64,000 nucleotides of DNA from Chryseobacterium gleum (lineage in GTDB: Bacteria; Bacteroidota; Bacteroidia; Flavobacteriales; Flavobacteriaceae). The stretch lies in contig CAMDGB010000003.1 of NCBI GenBank assembly GCA_945897915.1, positions 62,001 through 126,000 on the forward strand, given 5' to 3'. The translations under genes were made by a program, and so were the position numbers. The notes below the pieces were generated by a model that saw only the letters and a program-made list of their open reading frames with translations, was not told the origin of the DNA and did no database searches. Shown piece by piece: positions 9,635 through 18,704 of the stretch. Every line of letters starts with the position of its first letter. The stretch's first letter is position 1.

Positions 9635-11161
9635 TTAGTGTTTAAAATGGCGCACACCAGTCATCACCATCGCCACATTATTAGCGTTACAATAGTCAAT
9701 ACTTAATTCGTCCTTTATAGATCCTCCTGGCTGAATAATAGCTGTAATTCCAGCTTTATTTGCAATTTCTACACAGTCAGGAAATGGAAAAAAAGCATCA
9801 CTTGCCATAACGGCACCAGTTAAATCGAAGTCAAACGTTTTGGCTTTTTCAATGGCTTGATTTAAGGCATCTACTCTTGAAGTTTGTCCTGTTCCTGAAG
9901 CGCACAATTGGCGATTTTTGGCAAAAACTATGGTATTCGATTTGGTGTGTTTACAAATTTTAGAAGCAAATATTAAATCTTCAATTTCATCTTCTGTTGG
10001 AGCAGTTTTTGTAGCTGTTTTCAATATTTCAACGGAATCGGTAATAGTATCTTTATCTTGAACTAATATTCCATTTAAACACGTACGAATATTTTTTACG
10101 GTTAATGCCACATCGTTAATTACTAATATGATTCGGTTCTTTTTTTCTTCTAAAATATCAATAGCTTCTTGGTCATAAGAGGGTGCGATAACCACTTCAC
10201 AAAACAATTTATTAATTTCTTCCGCTGTAGCCAAATCGATGTTTCCATTGGCAATCAGTACGCCACCAAATGCAGAAGTAGGATCGCCAGCTAAAGCATC
10301 TAAATAAGCTTCTTTCATAGTAGCTCTTGTAGCTATACCACAAGCGTTATTGTGTTTTAAAATTGCAAAAGTAGGGTCGTTATGTTTAAATTCATTAATT
10401 AAATTAACCGATGCGTCAACATCTAATAAATTATTGTATGATAGTTCTTTTCCGTGCAATTTTGTAAACATTTTATCAAAATTACCAAAGAAAAATCCTT
10501 TTTGATGCGGGTTTTCACCATATCGTAAAATTTGTCCTTTTTCCTCGCTAATTTTTAAATAAGTTTCTTCAGTATTGAAATAATTAAAAATAGCGGTATC
10601 GTAATTTGATGAGGTATGAAAGGCTTTTGTAGCTAATAATTTTCTTTGTTCAATAGAAGTAGCACCTTGATTTTCTGTATAAAAATTTAAGAAAGTAGCA
10701 TATTCATCTACAGATGCTACAATTACAGTATCTTTAAAGTTTTTCGCTGCAGCGCGAATTAATGAAATCCCACCAATATCAATTTTTTCTATACTATCTG
10801 CTTCACTGGCCCCTGAAGCTACTGTTTTTTCAAACGGATATAAATCCACAATTACTAAATCAATTTGCGGAATATTAAATTCTACCATTTGTGCCACATC
10901 ACCTTCATGATCTTGGCGGTTTAAAATACCACCAAATATCTTCGGATGCAATGTTTTTACTCTTCCGCCTAAAATAGAAGGATAAGAAGTTACATCTTCT
11001 ACAGCCACAACAGGAACTTGCAAACTTTTAATAAAATCTTCAGTTCCGCCAGTAGAATAAAGAGTTACATTATTTTGGTGAAGTGCTTTGATGATAGGTT
11101 CTAAACCCGTTTTATCAAATACAGAAATTAATGCCGATTTGATTTGTTTTTTGTGAGTCAT
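9635..11161 (-). CDS. purH: bifunctional AICAR transformylase / IMP cyclohydrolase PurH
   Basis: PurH carries out the last two steps of IMP synthesis: formyl transfer to AICAR from 10-formyl-THF, then ring closure. The preferred start is the ATG at 11161 (MTHKKQIKSALISVFDKTG), because the promoter lies directly upstream at 11186; a longer frame would start inside it. The N-terminal cyclohydrolase domain shows LYSTGGTE and GGRVKTLHPKIFGGIL. The transformylase domain shows LRYGENPHQKG, the KHNNACG catalytic region and SDAFFPFPD. About 508 residues, the normal length. Transcribed alone. Confidence 0.97.
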   Translation of the reverse strand: MTHKKQIKSALISVFDKTGLEPIIKALHQNNVTLYSTGGTEDFIKSLQVPVVAVEDVTSYPSILGGRVKTLHPKIFGGILNRQDHEGDVAQMVEFNIPQIDLVIVDLYPFEKTVASGASEADSIEKIDIGGISLIRAAAKNFKDTVIVASVDEYATFLNFYTENQGATSIEQRKLLATKAFHTSSNYDTAIFNYFNTEETYLKISEEKGQILRYGENPHQKGFFFGNFDKMFTKLHGKELSYNNLLDVDASVNLINEFKHNDPTFAILKHNNACGIATRATMKEAYLDALAGDPTSAFGGVLIANGNIDLATAEEINKLFCEVVIAPSYDQEAIDILEEKKNRIILVINDVALTVKNIRTCLNGILVQDKDTITDSVEILKTATKTAPTEDEIEDLIFASKICKHTKSNTIVFAKNRQLCASGTGQTSRVDALNQAIEKAKTFDFDLTGAVMASDAFFPFPDCVEIANKAGITAIIQPGGSIKDELSIDYCNANNVAMVMTGVRHFKH

Positions 11162-11185
11162 TATGTTGTTGTTTGTTTTGAATTG

Positions 11186-11216
11186 CAAAAGTAACAATTT
11201 GAATAAGATAATCCAA
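11186..11216 (-). promoter_or_regulatory. purH promoter
   Basis: The minus strand has TTG (11214-11216), a 20-base spacer and TACTTTTG (11186-11193), matching the Bacteroidota -33/-7 consensus in sequence and spacing. It lies 25 bases before the ATG at 11161. Confidence 0.75.
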
Positions 11217-11316
11217 TAATTCCATTCTGTAAATGAGTAACATTTTCAAATAATTTTCCATTGATAATTGTAACAAATAGTCGCTTTTGGCTACAAATAT
11301 TTAAGATATTAATTTT

Positions 11317-12567
11317 ATGATACTATATATACGTTTACTGAAAGAAAGTTTTGCTTTTGCTTTTAATGCTTTGAGAAGTAATAAATTACGAACATTTCTT
11401 TCTCTACTTGGAGTAACGGTTGGTATTTTTTCTATTATTGCTGTTTTAGCGGCAGTTGATTCTTTGAAAAAAAATATTGTAGAAAGTTTAGATGGTATGG
11501 ATAAAAACACCATTTATTTATTTAAATATTCTTTTGGACCAACTGATGTAGAAGAATGGAAACGAGACCAATTTCCGCATGTAAAATATGATGAATATCA
11601 ATATTTACAAAAAAGTATGGCCGATATTGATAAAATTTCATTTAATTTTTTTACAAGTAATCAAAATATAAAATATGATGAAAACACGGTTAATTCTATT
11701 CGCGTTAAACCTTCAACAAATGAATTTTTTGAAATTGAACCTTTTAAAGTAGATAAAGGAAGATTGTTTAATGAGGCAGAATCTAATTCTGGAACATCAG
11801 TAATTGTAATTGGAAGTGAAGTTGCGGATGGCTTATTTAAAGGCAATGAACCTATTGGAAAACAAATTCGGTTATATGGGCAACGTTTTACTGTTATTGG
11901 TGTATTAAAAAAAATGGGTCAAAACGCCTTTGGCGATTCCAATGATGTAGCGGTTTTTTTACCAGTAAATAATATTAGAAAATTATATGGTGATAACAGT
12001 TCAAATTTCACGCCAGCCATTTTAATAAAGCCTAAAGCAGGTGTTGATATTGAAGAATTTAAAGCGGAATTGACAAACAAAATGAGAAATATAAGAGGTT
12101 TACGAGCTGGAGAAATTAATAATTTTTTTGTAAATATTTTGTCTGGTTTTACTAATTTTATTGATGATATTATCGGTAAGATGAATCTTGCAGGTTGGGG
12201 AATTAGTATTTTTTCTCTTTTAGTTGGTGGATTTGGAATTGCAAATATTATGTTTGTTTCTGTAAAAGAACGCACCAATTTAATTGGAATTCAGAAAGCT
12301 TTAGGCGCTAAAAACAAATTTATATTGTTTCAATTTTTATTTGAAGCGGTTATTTTAGCTATGTTTGGCGGATTAATCGGAATCGTTTTGGTTTGGTTTA
12401 TTGCCTTATTATTAACAAACGTTTTAGATTTTGAGTTTGTTTTGAGTTCTTTTAATATTTTATTGGGTTCAAGTTTATCAATAATTATCGGTTTAATTTC
12501 TGGAATTTTGCCAGCCATTTCTGCTTCTAAATTAGATCCTGTGGAAGCCATTCGAACAGGAATGTAA
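11317..12567 (+). CDS. MacB-like ABC transporter permease
   Basis: This 416-residue inner-membrane permease has the FtsX/MacB layout. A short cytoplasmic start (SFAFAFNALRSNKLRTFLSLLGVTVG) leads into the first helix. A large periplasmic domain follows at about 50-270, containing GRLFNEAES and GKQIRLYGQRFTVIGVL. Three C-terminal helices carry the ERTNLIGIQKALGAK loop and end in SKLDPVEAIRTGM. Such permeases use ATP hydrolysis by a separate subunit to move lipoproteins, peptides or drugs across the envelope. No ATPase gene is adjacent, so partner and substrate are unknown. Confidence 0.9.
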   Translation: MILYIRLLKESFAFAFNALRSNKLRTFLSLLGVTVGIFSIIAVLAAVDSLKKNIVESLDGMDKNTIYLFKYSFGPTDVEEWKRDQFPHVKYDEYQYLQKSMADIDKISFNFFTSNQNIKYDENTVNSIRVKPSTNEFFEIEPFKVDKGRLFNEAESNSGTSVIVIGSEVADGLFKGNEPIGKQIRLYGQRFTVIGVLKKMGQNAFGDSNDVAVFLPVNNIRKLYGDNSSNFTPAILIKPKAGVDIEEFKAELTNKMRNIRGLRAGEINNFFVNILSGFTNFIDDIIGKMNLAGWGISIFSLLVGGFGIANIMFVSVKERTNLIGIQKALGAKNKFILFQFLFEAVILAMFGGLIGIVLVWFIALLLTNVLDFEFVLSSFNILLGSSLSIIIGLISGILPAISASKLDPVEAIRTGM

Positions 12568-12581
12568 TATAAAAAATAAAT

Positions 12582-12617
12582 AAAAAAGCCGATTTGAAAC
12601 TTCAAATTGGCTTTTTT
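12582..12617. terminator. bidirectional terminator
   Basis: Inverted repeat AAAAAAGCCGATTTGAA / TTCAAATTGGCTTTTTT with one G-T mismatch, placed between two convergent genes that end at 12567 and 12639. A and T runs on both sides let it serve both strands. Confidence 0.85.
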
Positions 12618-12638
12618 GTGCTTTAAAATTAATTATAA

Positions 12639-15350
12639 TTATAACACATATTTCAAGCTAAATACTACAAAACGAGGTTGTACATAAAAACTTGAAAAGT
12701 TTGTAGAACCACCTAACGCATTAAAGCTGTTATCGTTTAATGCTGTTGTATTTAATAAGTTGGTAGCACTAACTTTATACTCAAATTTACTATCTCTTTT
12801 TTGATATGATAATGATGCGGTTAAGAAATCATATTCAGTATCAAAAGTTTTCGCTTTATCTCTATTGTGATAAAAATTGTATTCAGAAGTAAAAGAAAAG
12901 GCATCTAAAAAGAAATATTCTAACGTTACCGAAGGATTATCTACATAATTTATTTGATCTTGAAAATCGTTTATAGTAAATTCATAGGACAATTCAATAT
13001 TTGGTATTTTTTTAAAATTGGTTGAAAATCCGATATCATAGTTTTGTGTAAACGATTTTGTATTTTGAATATATTCTGAATTGTTTGGATTGACACGAAT
13101 ATTATTATTTGAGCTTTTACTCAAACTTGCTGAACCATCTGCTTTAAAATATCTTGCAAAAGATCTACCATAATTAAATCTTCCTGAAAGCGACTCATTT
13201 GGAAAATTAGAATTAATATTTACAGAGCTTGAAACCTGATTTACACCTGTTAATAAAGCACGATTGGTAATAATTTCGGTTTGTTTCGTATAGGTAACAT
13301 TTGCAGATATATTTTCCATATTAAACATGCTGAATTTAAAGAAACGCAAGGAGTGCACTTGAGAAATCGAGTTTTCTAAGAATCTATTTCCACTATACAA
13401 ACTGTTATAATTAGAAAATACGTAACCTTGTGCTAGTTTTACCACATCTGTAAAATTATTAGATAACGAGAAATTATAGGATAATGTTTGTGATTTTTTC
13501 ATTTGCCATAACGCAAAGAAATCAGGCAAAACTCTATTGAAACTCATTTTATTTGTACTGTTCAATTGGGTATCGTTGGTGTTAAATTGATGCAAAGTAA
13601 CGCCTGGATTAAAAGTAAATTTTCCAACCAACATTTTGTAATGTAAGCCAACAAAAGCATCGTTAAATTCATAATTTACTTGATTGGTGTTTTTGCTATC
13701 GGATAAATTATTTTGCGTGCCATTATCTAAAATTTGGAACATATTAGTATTAAAATTTTGATACGAATACGTGTTTCCAATAGTAACATTAATATTACTT
13801 TTTGGTGTTACCATGTAGTAATAATCAAATTTACTATCAGTTTTATTTGTTTTTACAAATCGGTTTTGATTGATATTATTTCTTGTTTGTGTGGTGTTGT
13901 ATCCAGTTAAAATAAAAGGTTGTATTTGTAAATTGGCATTGTAAAACGGATCTTCTTGCTGAAATAAATTTTGCATTTCAAAAGCAAATACATTTTTGTC
14001 GTTTAGTGTATAATAGTAGTTTAAGTTTTGATTTAGTGAAATAGGTTGTTGGTTTTTTTCGGTTAAAATATTCCCTTGCAAACTAGATACTACATTTTGT
14101 CTTTCCAATTGATCAGATGTTTTAAGTAACGCATCATAATCCAGGTGCATTTTGGTAGAAGGCACGTAGCTACTACTTAATTTAAACAATCCTAAATTGT
14201 TTCTCTGTCTCGAATTATCTTGACGTGTTTCTGTAATATTTACAGTCGTACCATTTGGTAATCTATCTACACGATTGTAAATATTATCGGTTTGTAAATC
14301 GGTTTTGTTGTACGAATAAATCCCAAATCCACTGATTGTCCAAGCTTTCGATGGATTATAGGAGAAGTTAGCCGCGCCAAATTTTGTGTCAATATTTTTA
14401 GCTCGATTGTTTCTTAATCCGCCAATTCCTAAATCGTTTGAAGAAACATTAAAACTAGAACCTCCTTTTCGCATCATATTTTTAAATCCACCTGTAAATT
14501 TAAAATAGTCTTGCGTGGTAAGCGGTAACTCGCCAATATTATTTAAGTTTCCTATTAAATTAACACTGTATTTTGGACTGTAATAAAATAGTTTTGGATT
14601 AACGATGCTTCTGTTTTTCGAGTCGATAATACCTTCACCAGCTAGCACATCACCAAACCAAAAATTGGTTTTTCCTTGTTTTAGTTTTATATTAATAGCA
14701 ATATTTTCTTCATTATTTTCTAATCCTTTTAAATTAGAAACTTCATTATAATTTCTTAAAACTTGTATCTTATCAATGGCATCTGCAGGAATGTTTTTAA
14801 CTCCTAATTTGGTATCACCATCAAAAAAATCTTTACCGTTTACCATTAACTTTTGTGCTGTTTTTCCTTCTACCGAAATTTCACCATCTTTATTAACAGA
14901 AACACCAGGTAATTTTTTAAGCACATCTTCTAACTTTTTTTCGGTTCCATTTGTAAACGAATCAGAATTATAAATAATGGTATCGCCACTAATTCTCACA
15001 GGCATTTCTCTAACAATTTCAACCGTTTCAATGGTGTTTGAATTTGATAAAACAATATTAAAAGTTTGATTTTCTTTTGTAGTAGTAATTTTTTGTTCAA
15101 AAGGGGCATACCCAATATAACCAGCTTTGATGATATATTCAGTATTGGCTTTTAAGTTTAATGAAAACTCTCCTTTTTCACTGGTAATGTTATAGGCATC
15201 CATTGCTTTTGTAACTTGGTTAATTGCCATTACATTGGCTGTTTCTATAACCAAATTGTCGCTATCTTTTAAAATTCCTGAAACCTTTACCGATTGCGCA
15301 TAACTTATTCCAGCAAGAAACAAGCTTAGTATTAAAATTATTTTTTTCAT
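12639..15350 (-). CDS. outer membrane beta-barrel protein with carboxypeptidase-like N-terminal domain
   Basis: This 903-residue outer-membrane protein resembles TonB-dependent receptors. A signal peptide (MKKIILILSLFLAGISYA) is followed by a CarboxypepD_reg-like domain at about 20-115 (VKVSGILKDSDN...IGYAPFEQKI), a plug-like domain (LEDVLKKLPGVSVNKDGEISVEG, LMVNGKDFFDG, IDKIQVLRNYNEVS) and a long barrel rich in alternating aromatic strands. No TonB box is evident. It follows two GLPGLI genes with a 12-base gap, a common Bacteroidota arrangement. The cargo is unknown. Confidence 0.9.
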   Translation of the reverse strand: MKKIILILSLFLAGISYAQSVKVSGILKDSDNLVIETANVMAINQVTKAMDAYNITSEKGEFSLNLKANTEYIIKAGYIGYAPFEQKITTTKENQTFNIVLSNSNTIETVEIVREMPVRISGDTIIYNSDSFTNGTEKKLEDVLKKLPGVSVNKDGEISVEGKTAQKLMVNGKDFFDGDTKLGVKNIPADAIDKIQVLRNYNEVSNLKGLENNEENIAINIKLKQGKTNFWFGDVLAGEGIIDSKNRSIVNPKLFYYSPKYSVNLIGNLNNIGELPLTTQDYFKFTGGFKNMMRKGGSSFNVSSNDLGIGGLRNNRAKNIDTKFGAANFSYNPSKAWTISGFGIYSYNKTDLQTDNIYNRVDRLPNGTTVNITETRQDNSRQRNNLGLFKLSSSYVPSTKMHLDYDALLKTSDQLERQNVVSSLQGNILTEKNQQPISLNQNLNYYYTLNDKNVFAFEMQNLFQQEDPFYNANLQIQPFILTGYNTTQTRNNINQNRFVKTNKTDSKFDYYYMVTPKSNINVTIGNTYSYQNFNTNMFQILDNGTQNNLSDSKNTNQVNYEFNDAFVGLHYKMLVGKFTFNPGVTLHQFNTNDTQLNSTNKMSFNRVLPDFFALWQMKKSQTLSYNFSLSNNFTDVVKLAQGYVFSNYNSLYSGNRFLENSISQVHSLRFFKFSMFNMENISANVTYTKQTEIITNRALLTGVNQVSSSVNINSNFPNESLSGRFNYGRSFARYFKADGSASLSKSSNNNIRVNPNNSEYIQNTKSFTQNYDIGFSTNFKKIPNIELSYEFTINDFQDQINYVDNPSVTLEYFFLDAFSFTSEYNFYHNRDKAKTFDTEYDFLTASLSYQKRDSKFEYKVSATNLLNTTALNDNSFNALGGSTNFSSFYVQPRFVVFSLKYVL

Positions 15351-15362
15351 TAAGTGTGTTTA

Positions 15363-16226
15363 TTAGTTTTTTGTTTCATGGAAGATAACGCCGTCATTGT
15401 CTTCCATTTGCTTCAGCATTTTTTTCTCGTATTTTTCATATTCTTTTTTAGAAATGACTTTTCCAGAATTCGGAATTTTTATTTTCACTGTTTCATTCTT
15501 TTTTATGGTTACTTTAGTGCAAAAATAAATTAAGGGTGCGTCTTCTAATTGTAATATTAATCCAGGTAAACCCCAAACACCTTTTGGTCCAAAACTAACA
15601 GGTATCTCACTGGTGTACCATGCTGTAATGGTTTTAGGTTGTGGTTTTTTCATTTCAAAAAAAGTAGTTTCTCCGTTTTTAATTTTTTCCTGATAACGGT
15701 CGTATGATTCTAAATCATTTTTAGAAACCGGTTCAACATAAGTTGCTTTTACACAATTATAGTCACCAATTATTTTTGTTTCGTTGGTTATTTCCCAGGT
15801 AATTTTTTGTAACGAATCTTTAACTACAAATTCATCACCAAATGAATCTTCTTCTGTATATAAAATTTTATCTTTTGTGTTCATGTATTTAACTCCATCA
15901 CCCGGCAAACTAAAAGATATAGACATGCCGCCTTGTGACGGTTTTGGTTGTTCTAATGCTACAACTTCTTCAAATAGGGCTTCGTTTTTATTGAAAGATA
16001 ATAAATATTTCTTTTCCATTGCTTTTTTCATTGCATCTTTCATCGCATCTTTATCAAAACCATTCATTGCATCTTCCGCCGCTTCTTTTTCAGATTCTTT
16101 TGAAATAGAAGCAGCTTCTATTTTAGAATTATTTTTAATGGTTTGATATTCTACTCTGCCGTAAAAATCTTGCCCAAAAAGGGTCGTAGAGAAAAGTAAA
16201 AAACATAATTTAGGTAAATTTTTCAT
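15363..16226 (-). CDS. GLPGLI family protein (first of two)
   Basis: GLPGLI proteins are exported Bacteroidota proteins of unknown function named after a conserved motif, seen here as WGLPGLILQLED. The 287 residues begin with a signal peptide (MKNLPKLCFLLFSTTLFGQ). The family features KIIGDYNCVKATY and ITAWYTSEIPVSFGP are also present. The region around residues 45-75 is rich in Lys, Met and Asp. It sits 30 bases after its paralogue and 12 bases before the barrel gene, so the three probably form one envelope operon. Confidence 0.92.
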   Translation of the reverse strand: MKNLPKLCFLLFSTTLFGQDFYGRVEYQTIKNNSKIEAASISKESEKEAAEDAMNGFDKDAMKDAMKKAMEKKYLLSFNKNEALFEEVVALEQPKPSQGGMSISFSLPGDGVKYMNTKDKILYTEEDSFGDEFVVKDSLQKITWEITNETKIIGDYNCVKATYVEPVSKNDLESYDRYQEKIKNGETTFFEMKKPQPKTITAWYTSEIPVSFGPKGVWGLPGLILQLEDAPLIYFCTKVTIKKNETVKIKIPNSGKVISKKEYEKYEKKMLKQMEDNDGVIFHETKN

Positions 16227-16256
16227 ACTATTTGGGGATTAGTTAAAGTTACTATT

Positions 16257-17174
16257 TTATCTAGAAAATCTCATTTGCATACCACCTCTTGAACCTGGAG
16301 CACCACCCATTTCGCTCATTTCTTTCATTTTTTTCACCATAATATCGTCGTATTCTTTTTGTGAGACTTTATCACCACCAGTTGGCGCTTTTATTTCGAT
16401 TTTTTCTTTCACATTCAATACTAATTTCGAACACATAATTATGGTTTTTCCGTCATTAACTTCCATTATTAATCCTGGTAAACCCCAATATTCATCTGGG
16501 CCTTGGTTTACAGGAATTTCTGGACAATACCAAGCGGTAACAGTAACTTCTTTTGGCATGTCAATGTCTTCAAAAAAATTGGTTTTCTTTTCCTCTTTTT
16601 TCTCAGAAGTGTCTTTTTCGTCAACTTTTCCTTCCTCTGTTTCTTTTTTTGGCGCTTCTTTTTTTCTTCTATAATTTCTAAAATCCGTTTTACTGGCTTC
16701 TTTTATTGCTGTTGCTTTAAAACAAGTATAATCGCCAATTTTTTTAGATTCGTCACTTAGTACCCATTTTAAATTTGGCAACGAGTCTTTTATCAAAAAT
16801 TCTTTTCCAAATACTTCTTTATCAACGGTGTATTGTTTTTCTTTAACGTTTTTAAAATATGTTCCACCACCGCCCATAAATGAAGCCATCATTCTTCCAC
16901 CACCTTGTTGTCCGGGCGCATCAAGTTTTTCTTCTTCTTTGTAAATTGAGGCCGATTTATCGAAATTTAGAACGTATGTTTTTTCAAACATTTTTTTCAT
17001 TCTTTCCATAATTTGATTTTTCATTTCTGGAGTCATGTCTTTATTTCCGTCAAAATTTTTAGCAAATTCTGATGTCGACGTTTTAGATTCATAAACCGCC
17101 ATTCCTTGGAAATCTTTCTGTGCAGTTGCCATAAAAGTTGTTAAACCCAATACTGCAATAAATATTTTTTTCAT
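16257..17174 (-). CDS. GLPGLI family protein (second of two)
   Basis: Paralogue of the next gene downstream, 305 residues, with signal peptide MKKIFIAVLGLTTFMATAQ and the motif WGLPGLIMEVNDG. The same landmarks occur (KIGDYTCFKATA, VTAWYCPEIPVNQGP). It differs by a highly charged insertion at about residues 178-204, made almost only of Lys, Glu and Asp, and by a Gly-rich stretch (GQQGGGRMMASFMGGGG). First gene of the presumed three-gene operon. Function unknown beyond the family. Confidence 0.92.
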   Translation of the reverse strand: MKKIFIAVLGLTTFMATAQKDFQGMAVYESKTSTSEFAKNFDGNKDMTPEMKNQIMERMKKMFEKTYVLNFDKSASIYKEEEKLDAPGQQGGGRMMASFMGGGGTYFKNVKEKQYTVDKEVFGKEFLIKDSLPNLKWVLSDESKKIGDYTCFKATAIKEASKTDFRNYRRKKEAPKKETEEGKVDEKDTSEKKEEKKTNFFEDIDMPKEVTVTAWYCPEIPVNQGPDEYWGLPGLIMEVNDGKTIIMCSKLVLNVKEKIEIKAPTGGDKVSQKEYDDIMVKKMKEMSEMGGAPGSRGGMQMRFSR

Positions 17175-17237
17175 GTTTTAGTTAATTTTAATTTTTATTA
17201 GACTCTAAAAATAGCTAATAGTTACATGATAATTTGT

Positions 17238-17245
17238 TATTTTTG
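17238..17245 (+). promoter_or_regulatory. -7 element upstream of the secreted protein / dNK pair
   Basis: TATTTTTG matches TAnnTTTG and lies 17 bases before the ATG at 17262. It supports that ATG over an upstream in-frame ATG at 17226, which would precede the transcript start. Confidence 0.55.
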
Positions 17246-17261
17246 TGTTAATATTAAAGCT

Positions 17262-18023
17262 ATGCGATTTTTTCTTCTATTTATTTTATCCGTTTATTGT
17301 GCTTCCGCTCAAAATATTGATGTGGAGCGTGTAGACAATAAACCATATAAGTACAGTACTTTTTGGGGGAATGATTTATCTGGTAACGCCTATTTTTCTT
17401 CAAGTAATAATTTGTATAAAATTAATAAAATAGACACGTTAAATTATTCTAACAACACATTTGGAAAAATTTCAAGTGTAGAAACTTTTAATATGTTGCA
17501 AACGCTCGTTTTTTATAAAGAAAACAATGCTTTTGTTTTGTTAGATGCTCAGCTTAATGAAATTAATACGACTATTTTTTCGGAAATTAATTGCGAATAT
17601 TTAAAACCTGCTTCTCAAAATGAACTTTGGTTTTATGATAGTTTAAGTCAGCTAATAGGTTTGTATAATTTGAATTCTAAACAATTTAAATTTCTATCTA
17701 ACCCAATCAAAAACATTAAGTATTCTCAATCTGATTATAATTATTTGTATTGGGTTGATAATGAAAACAATTGTTATTCAATTTCTAAATTCGGTAAAAT
17801 AATAAATTTAGGCAAATTAATTGCTTTTGAAAAAATATTTTTTTTAAGTCAAAGAGATTTGTTTTATCTTTTTGATGATAAAATTTATTATTATACCTTT
17901 GAAAATCAATTATCAACAAGAATAAATATTAATGAAAATTTGATAGCTAATTTTTTCTATACAGATGGAATTTTTTCTATTTTTACCAACAATCAATTAA
18001 TTACCTATCAAATAAAAAAATAA
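17262..18023 (+). CDS. secreted protein of unknown function, upstream of dNK
   Basis: I do not recognise a named family. The preferred start at 17262 gives a signal peptide (MRFFLLFILSVYCASAQ) and a mature protein of about 235 residues. It is beta-rich and full of Tyr, Asn and Phe, with repeated short units such as ELWFYDSLSQLIGLYNL and YNYLYWVDNENNCYSI, which suggest propeller-like blades. It ends three bases before the deoxynucleoside kinase ATG, so the two are probably co-transcribed, though no functional link is evident. Confidence 0.75.
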   Translation: MRFFLLFILSVYCASAQNIDVERVDNKPYKYSTFWGNDLSGNAYFSSSNNLYKINKIDTLNYSNNTFGKISSVETFNMLQTLVFYKENNAFVLLDAQLNEINTTIFSEINCEYLKPASQNELWFYDSLSQLIGLYNLNSKQFKFLSNPIKNIKYSQSDYNYLYWVDNENNCYSISKFGKIINLGKLIAFEKIFFLSQRDLFYLFDDKIYYYTFENQLSTRININENLIANFFYTDGIFSIFTNNQLITYQIKK

Positions 18024-18026
18024 AAT

Positions 18027-18641
18027 ATGCATATAGCTATTGCAGGAAATATTGGGGCTGGAAAAACCTCATTAACTAGATTGTTATCTAAACATTTTAG
18101 ATGGGAAGCACATTTTGAAGATGTAGATGATAATCCTTATTTAGATGATTTTTATCACTCCATGGAACGTTGGAGTTTTAATTTGCAAATTTATTTCTTA
18201 AACAGTCGTTTTCGACAAATTTTAGAGATAAGAAAATCAGGAAAAAAAACCATTCAGGACAGGACCATTTATGAAGATGCCTTTATTTTTGCGCCTAATT
18301 TGCATGCGATGGGTTTAATGTCTAATAGAGATTATACCAATTATAAATTACTTTTTGATTTAATGGAAGACCTTGTAGGTCCGCCAGATTTGCTAATTTA
18401 TTTAAGAAGTTCAATTCCTAATTTAGTAGACCAAATTCATAAGCGCGGCAGAGATTACGAGAACTCTATATCTATCGATTATTTAAGTAGATTAAATGAG
18501 CGCTACGAAGCATGGGTTACTACGTATGATAAAGGAAAGTTATTAATTATTGATGTGGATGAAATTGATTTTGTAAATAGCCCAGAAGATTTGGGAAATA
18601 TTATTAACAGAATTGATGCCGAAATAAACGGATTATTTTAG
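18027..18641 (+). CDS. deoxynucleoside kinase
   Basis: This 204-residue enzyme phosphorylates deoxynucleosides for salvage. The P-loop is IAGNIGAGKTSLTR at the N-terminus. The substrate and catalytic segment FEDVDDNPYLDDFY follows, then the ERW and QDRTIYEDAFIFA motifs with the catalytic DR region, and a lid with KRGRDYENSISIDYL. The length and the NPYLDDFY stretch fit bacterial deoxyadenosine/deoxyguanosine kinases, but base preference cannot be read from sequence alone. Confidence 0.92.
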   Translation: MHIAIAGNIGAGKTSLTRLLSKHFRWEAHFEDVDDNPYLDDFYHSMERWSFNLQIYFLNSRFRQILEIRKSGKKTIQDRTIYEDAFIFAPNLHAMGLMSNRDYTNYKLLFDLMEDLVGPPDLLIYLRSSIPNLVDQIHKRGRDYENSISIDYLSRLNERYEAWVTTYDKGKLLIIDVDEIDFVNSPEDLGNIINRIDAEINGLF

Positions 18642-18651
18642 TGAAAACATA

Positions 18652-18686
18652 AAAAAATGCCTCAACTTTTGTTGAGGCATTTTTTG
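18652..18686. terminator. bidirectional terminator
   Basis: Strong inverted repeat (AAAAAATGCCTCAAC / GTTGAGGCATTTTTT) between the convergent kinase gene and hppA, with A and T runs on both sides. Confidence 0.92.
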
Positions 18687-18704
18687 TAAAATACATAGTG
18701 CAAA

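Noticed and set aside
11919-12278. 119-codon minus-strand reading frame inside the MacB-like permease gene
   Set aside because: It lies wholly opposite a well-supported gene, has no family signature, and reads as the antisense shadow of the permease codons.
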